A stretch of DNA of 64,000 nt from contig JBBSET010000011.1 in assembly GCA_038239485.1 (NCBI GenBank), positions 1 through 64,000 of the forward strand, read 5' to 3'. A program made the translations under genes and the position numbers. The first letter of the stretch is position 1, and every line of letters begins with the position of its first letter. Below the pieces are notes generated by a model. It did no database searches. It saw only the letters and a list, made by a program, of their open reading frames with translations, and was not told where the DNA came from. The DNA is from DASQEH01 sp038239485 (GTDB lineage: Bacteria > Actinomycetota > Actinomycetes > Propionibacteriales > Nocardioidaceae). This document shows positions 61,930-64,000 of the stretch, in pieces.

Positions 61930-63027
61930 ATGACCCGGATCCGCGAGCTCGGCATCTCGATCGGCGTGCTGCCGACCGGCCCGACCAACTCCCTGTCCGA
62001 TGTCGCGGGCGTCGGCGTCGGACATGCGACGCTGATTCGCGACGAGGCACCCTCGCCCGACGGCCGCGGCGTCGCCCGGACCGGCGTCACCGTGATCTGT
62101 GTCGCCGCCGACGCCTACCGTCGCCCGGTGCCCGCCGGTGGGGCCGTCCTCAACGGGGCGGGCGAATGCACGGGCTTCATCGCGGCGACAGAGTGGGGGC
62201 TGCTCGAGACGCCGATCCTGCTGACGTCGACGATGCAGCTCGGGAGGGTCTACGACGCCGCCTGTGAGCTGATGATCGAGGCCCACCCGGAGGTCGGCGA
62301 CGACGTCGTGATCCCCGTCGTCGGGGAGTGCGACGACTCCTACCTCAACAACGCCGCTCGGATGCAGGTCACCAGGGCAGATGTCGAGTCCGCGTGGACG
62401 CGCGCCTCCACCGAAGCGGCAGCAGCGGCAGCGGGGCTTCCACGCGTATGCGACGAGGGCAGCGTGGGCGCCGGCACCGGCATGTCGTGCCTCGGGTTCA
62501 AGGGCGGCATCGGCACCGCGTCGCGGGTGACCGCAGCCGGGCATACCGTGGCCGTCCTCGTCCTGGCAAACTTCGGATCGCGGGAGCGGCTGACCATCGA
62601 CGGAATACCCGCCGGGAGGCTGCTGCCCCCGGACCGGTATGCCGAGCCGGACCCGGCCGGGTCGTGCATCGCGGTCGTTGTCACCGACGCTCCGCTCGAC
62701 GGCGCGTCATGTGCGCGGTTGGCCCGGCGGGTCGGGCTCGGCCTGGCTCGGGTGGGCTCGTACGCCCATCACGGCAGCGGCGAGATCTTCTTCTGCGCGG
62801 CGACCGGTCTGCGCCCGAAGGAGCGCAGCGGCCCGCTGTCCGGGGTTGCCCTGGCCGGGGCCGAGCTCAACGACCTGTTCGCGGGCGTGGTCGAGGCCAG
62901 CGAGGAGGCGGTGCTGAACGCGCTGAGCGGGTCGCCGACGATGTACGGGCGTGACGGGAATGCCCGCGAGGGGCTGCCGCTGGAGGCTGTCCGAACCCTG
63001 CTCGCCAACCGCAGCGGCAACGGCTGA
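61930..63027 (+). CDS. P1-family (DmpA-type) aminopeptidase-like protein
   Basis: A 365-residue self-processing N-terminal-nucleophile-fold protein of the DmpA/OAT group. Family motifs are NSLSDVAGVGVGHATL, SVGAGTGMSCLGFKGGIGTA, and AGSCIAVVVTDAPLDGASCA containing the candidate nucleophile Ser after a Gly. DmpA-like enzymes cleave D-Ala or beta-alanyl peptides. ATG 61930 with GAGGCAGG-like upstream sequence. It is divergent from the HDAC-like gene and convergent with thiL (19 bp gap). Confidence 0.85.
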   Translation: MTRIRELGISIGVLPTGPTNSLSDVAGVGVGHATLIRDEAPSPDGRGVARTGVTVICVAADAYRRPVPAGGAVLNGAGECTGFIAATEWGLLETPILLTSTMQLGRVYDAACELMIEAHPEVGDDVVIPVVGECDDSYLNNAARMQVTRADVESAWTRASTEAAAAAAGLPRVCDEGSVGAGTGMSCLGFKGGIGTASRVTAAGHTVAVLVLANFGSRERLTIDGIPAGRLLPPDRYAEPDPAGSCIAVVVTDAPLDGASCARLARRVGLGLARVGSYAHHGSGEIFFCAATGLRPKERSGPLSGVALAGAELNDLFAGVVEASEEAVLNALSGSPTMYGRDGNAREGLPLEAVRTLLANRSGNG

Positions 63028-63046
63028 GCGCGGGGCTCGGTACCCG

Positions 63047-63988
63047 TCAGCGGAAATGCTGATGTCCGCGCAGCGTGGACCTCGGCACGTCGCCGTCGAC
63101 GGTCACCGCGCCGATCTCCCCTCCATGCACCACCTGGCCGATCTCGATCCACTCGTCGGGGAGCGACGTGCCTGCCGGGAAGGTGGCGACGAGGCCGTAG
63201 TCGTCCCCACCCGTCAACACGAAGGTGATCGGGTCGAGCCCGAGGGCGGCACCGACCGCCCTGAGCGGCTCGGCGATCTCCAGGGCGCTCGACCGGACGT
63301 CGATGCAGACCCCACTCGCCGCGGCCACATGGCCGATGTCCTGCAGCAACCCGTCGCTCACGTCGATCATGGCGGTGGCGCCGAGAGCGGCGGCCTGTGG
63401 CCCGGCGGCGTAGGGCGGCCGCGGCTGGCGGTGCGCATCGACGACGGCTCGAGGCGAGCGGAACCCGCGGCCCAGCACAGCGAATCCTGCTGCCGCCCAC
63501 CCTTGTCGGCCCGCCAGCGCGACCAGGTCACCGGGCCGAGCGCCCGATCGCCGTACCACTGCGGCCTCACAGACGCCCAGAGCGGTGACGGCGACCGTGA
63601 TGAGGTCGGCTTCGGTGAGGTCTCCACCGACGACGCTTGCCCCGACCTGCGCGGCCTCGGCAGCAAGCCCGTCCGCGAAGTCCAGGGTCCACTCGGCCGG
63701 CAGCCCGGCGGGGACGCCGAGCCCGACGAGCAGTGCGGTGGCGCGCCCGCCCATGGCGTTGATGTCGGACAGGTTCTCGGCGGCAGCCTTGTGGCCGATG
63801 TCGTCGGCACTCGACCAGTCCAGCCGGAAGTGGCGGTTCTGGATCAACATGTCGAGGCAGGCGATCACCTGGCCCGTCGGGACCGAGACGACGGCCGCGT
63901 CGTCCCCGGGGCCAATCGTCACGTGGTCGCCCTGCGCGAAACGAGACGTGACGGCGCCGACGACGCCGAACTCCCCGACCTCGCCCAC
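63047..63988 (-). CDS. thiL: Thiamine-monophosphate kinase ThiL
   Basis: A 313-residue ThiL, which phosphorylates thiamine phosphate to the diphosphate. Signatures: VTIGPGDDAAVVSVPTGQV, DIGHKAAAENLSDINAMGGR, SVVGGDLTEADLITVAVTAL and VLTGGDDYGLVATFP. GTG 63988 gives GEVGEFGVVGAVTSRF; the frame stays open to the right edge, 12 bases away, so the true start may lie outside the window. The N-terminus looks almost complete. Confidence 0.93.
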   Translation of the reverse strand: MGEVGEFGVVGAVTSRFAQGDHVTIGPGDDAAVVSVPTGQVIACLDMLIQNRHFRLDWSSADDIGHKAAAENLSDINAMGGRATALLVGLGVPAGLPAEWTLDFADGLAAEAAQVGASVVGGDLTEADLITVAVTALGVCEAAVVRRSGARPGDLVALAGRQGWAAAGFAVLGRGFRSPRAVVDAHRQPRPPYAAGPQAAALGATAMIDVSDGLLQDIGHVAAASGVCIDVRSSALEIAEPLRAVGAALGLDPITFVLTGGDDYGLVATFPAGTSLPDEWIEIGQVVHGGEIGAVTVDGDVPRSTLRGHQHFR

Positions 63989-64000
63989 GCTGCCTGACAG

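Overview
The window is chromosomal DNA of a high-GC actinobacterium. The evidence is the GC-rich codon use, the frequent GTG starts, actinobacterial marker genes (a DUF2469 protein, a small coiled-coil protein upstream of smc, two tandem lepB genes) and a gene order typical of Actinomycetota: thiL ... rpmB, DAK2/fakA-like, recG, rsmD, coaD, DUF177, rpmF, rnc, mutM, smc, ftsY, amt, glnB, glnD, ffh, rpsP, KH, rimM, trmD, rplS, lepB x2, rnhB, DUF2469, yraN, comM, xerC, M23, rpsB, tsf, pyrH, frr, cdsA, rlmN. The order recalls Propionibacteriales/Nocardioidaceae, but that placement is an inference. I see no rRNA, tRNA, CRISPR array, IS element or prophage.

Layout. 1-5628: a polyamine uptake operon, potD-potA-potB-potC (minus strand; potC runs off the left edge), divergent from an AsnC/Lrp regulator and an FAD amine oxidase. 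5637-9751: dhaK-dhaL-dhaM, where DhaM is fused to HPr and a complete enzyme I, giving a self-contained PEP-dependent dihydroxyacetone kinase. 9810-18584: propionyl/acetyl-CoA synthetase, a RIO-family kinase behind a possible leader peptide, a HAD phosphatase coupled to rlmN, a TrmH-type methyltransferase, an SMR transporter-TetR pair with a clear operator, a secreted BNR/YCF48-like protein and an alpha/beta hydrolase. 18620-31687: lipid, ribosome and translation genes (cdsA to rimM), almost all on the minus strand. 31698-43381: an inserted acyltransferase, KH/rpsP, a formaldehyde dehydrogenase, an amidohydrolase, ffh, a VOC protein and the nitrogen block amt-glnB-glnD. 43590-64000: a DUF2236 protein, an MBL hydrolase, ftsY-smc, DNA repair and ribosomal genes, recG, DAK2, rpmB, an HDAC-like amidohydrolase, a P1-family peptidase and thiL.

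Most genes are housekeeping and are packed with 1-4 bp overlaps (ATGA, GTGA, TGATG), so translational coupling is widespread. The unusual parts are small. comM is cut off inside Walker B and dprA, its usual neighbour, is absent. glnD lacks its C-terminal ACT domains. Non-housekeeping genes (acyltransferase, LamG protein) are inserted in otherwise conserved clusters. There is a leader ORF plus an SD-masking hairpin in front of the RIO kinase. Ribosomal protein S2 carries a tandem-repeat tail, and several candidate operators and DnaA boxes are visible. I found no clear evidence of a wholly new multi-gene system; the leader-ORF arrangement and the comM/dprA scar are the best leads.
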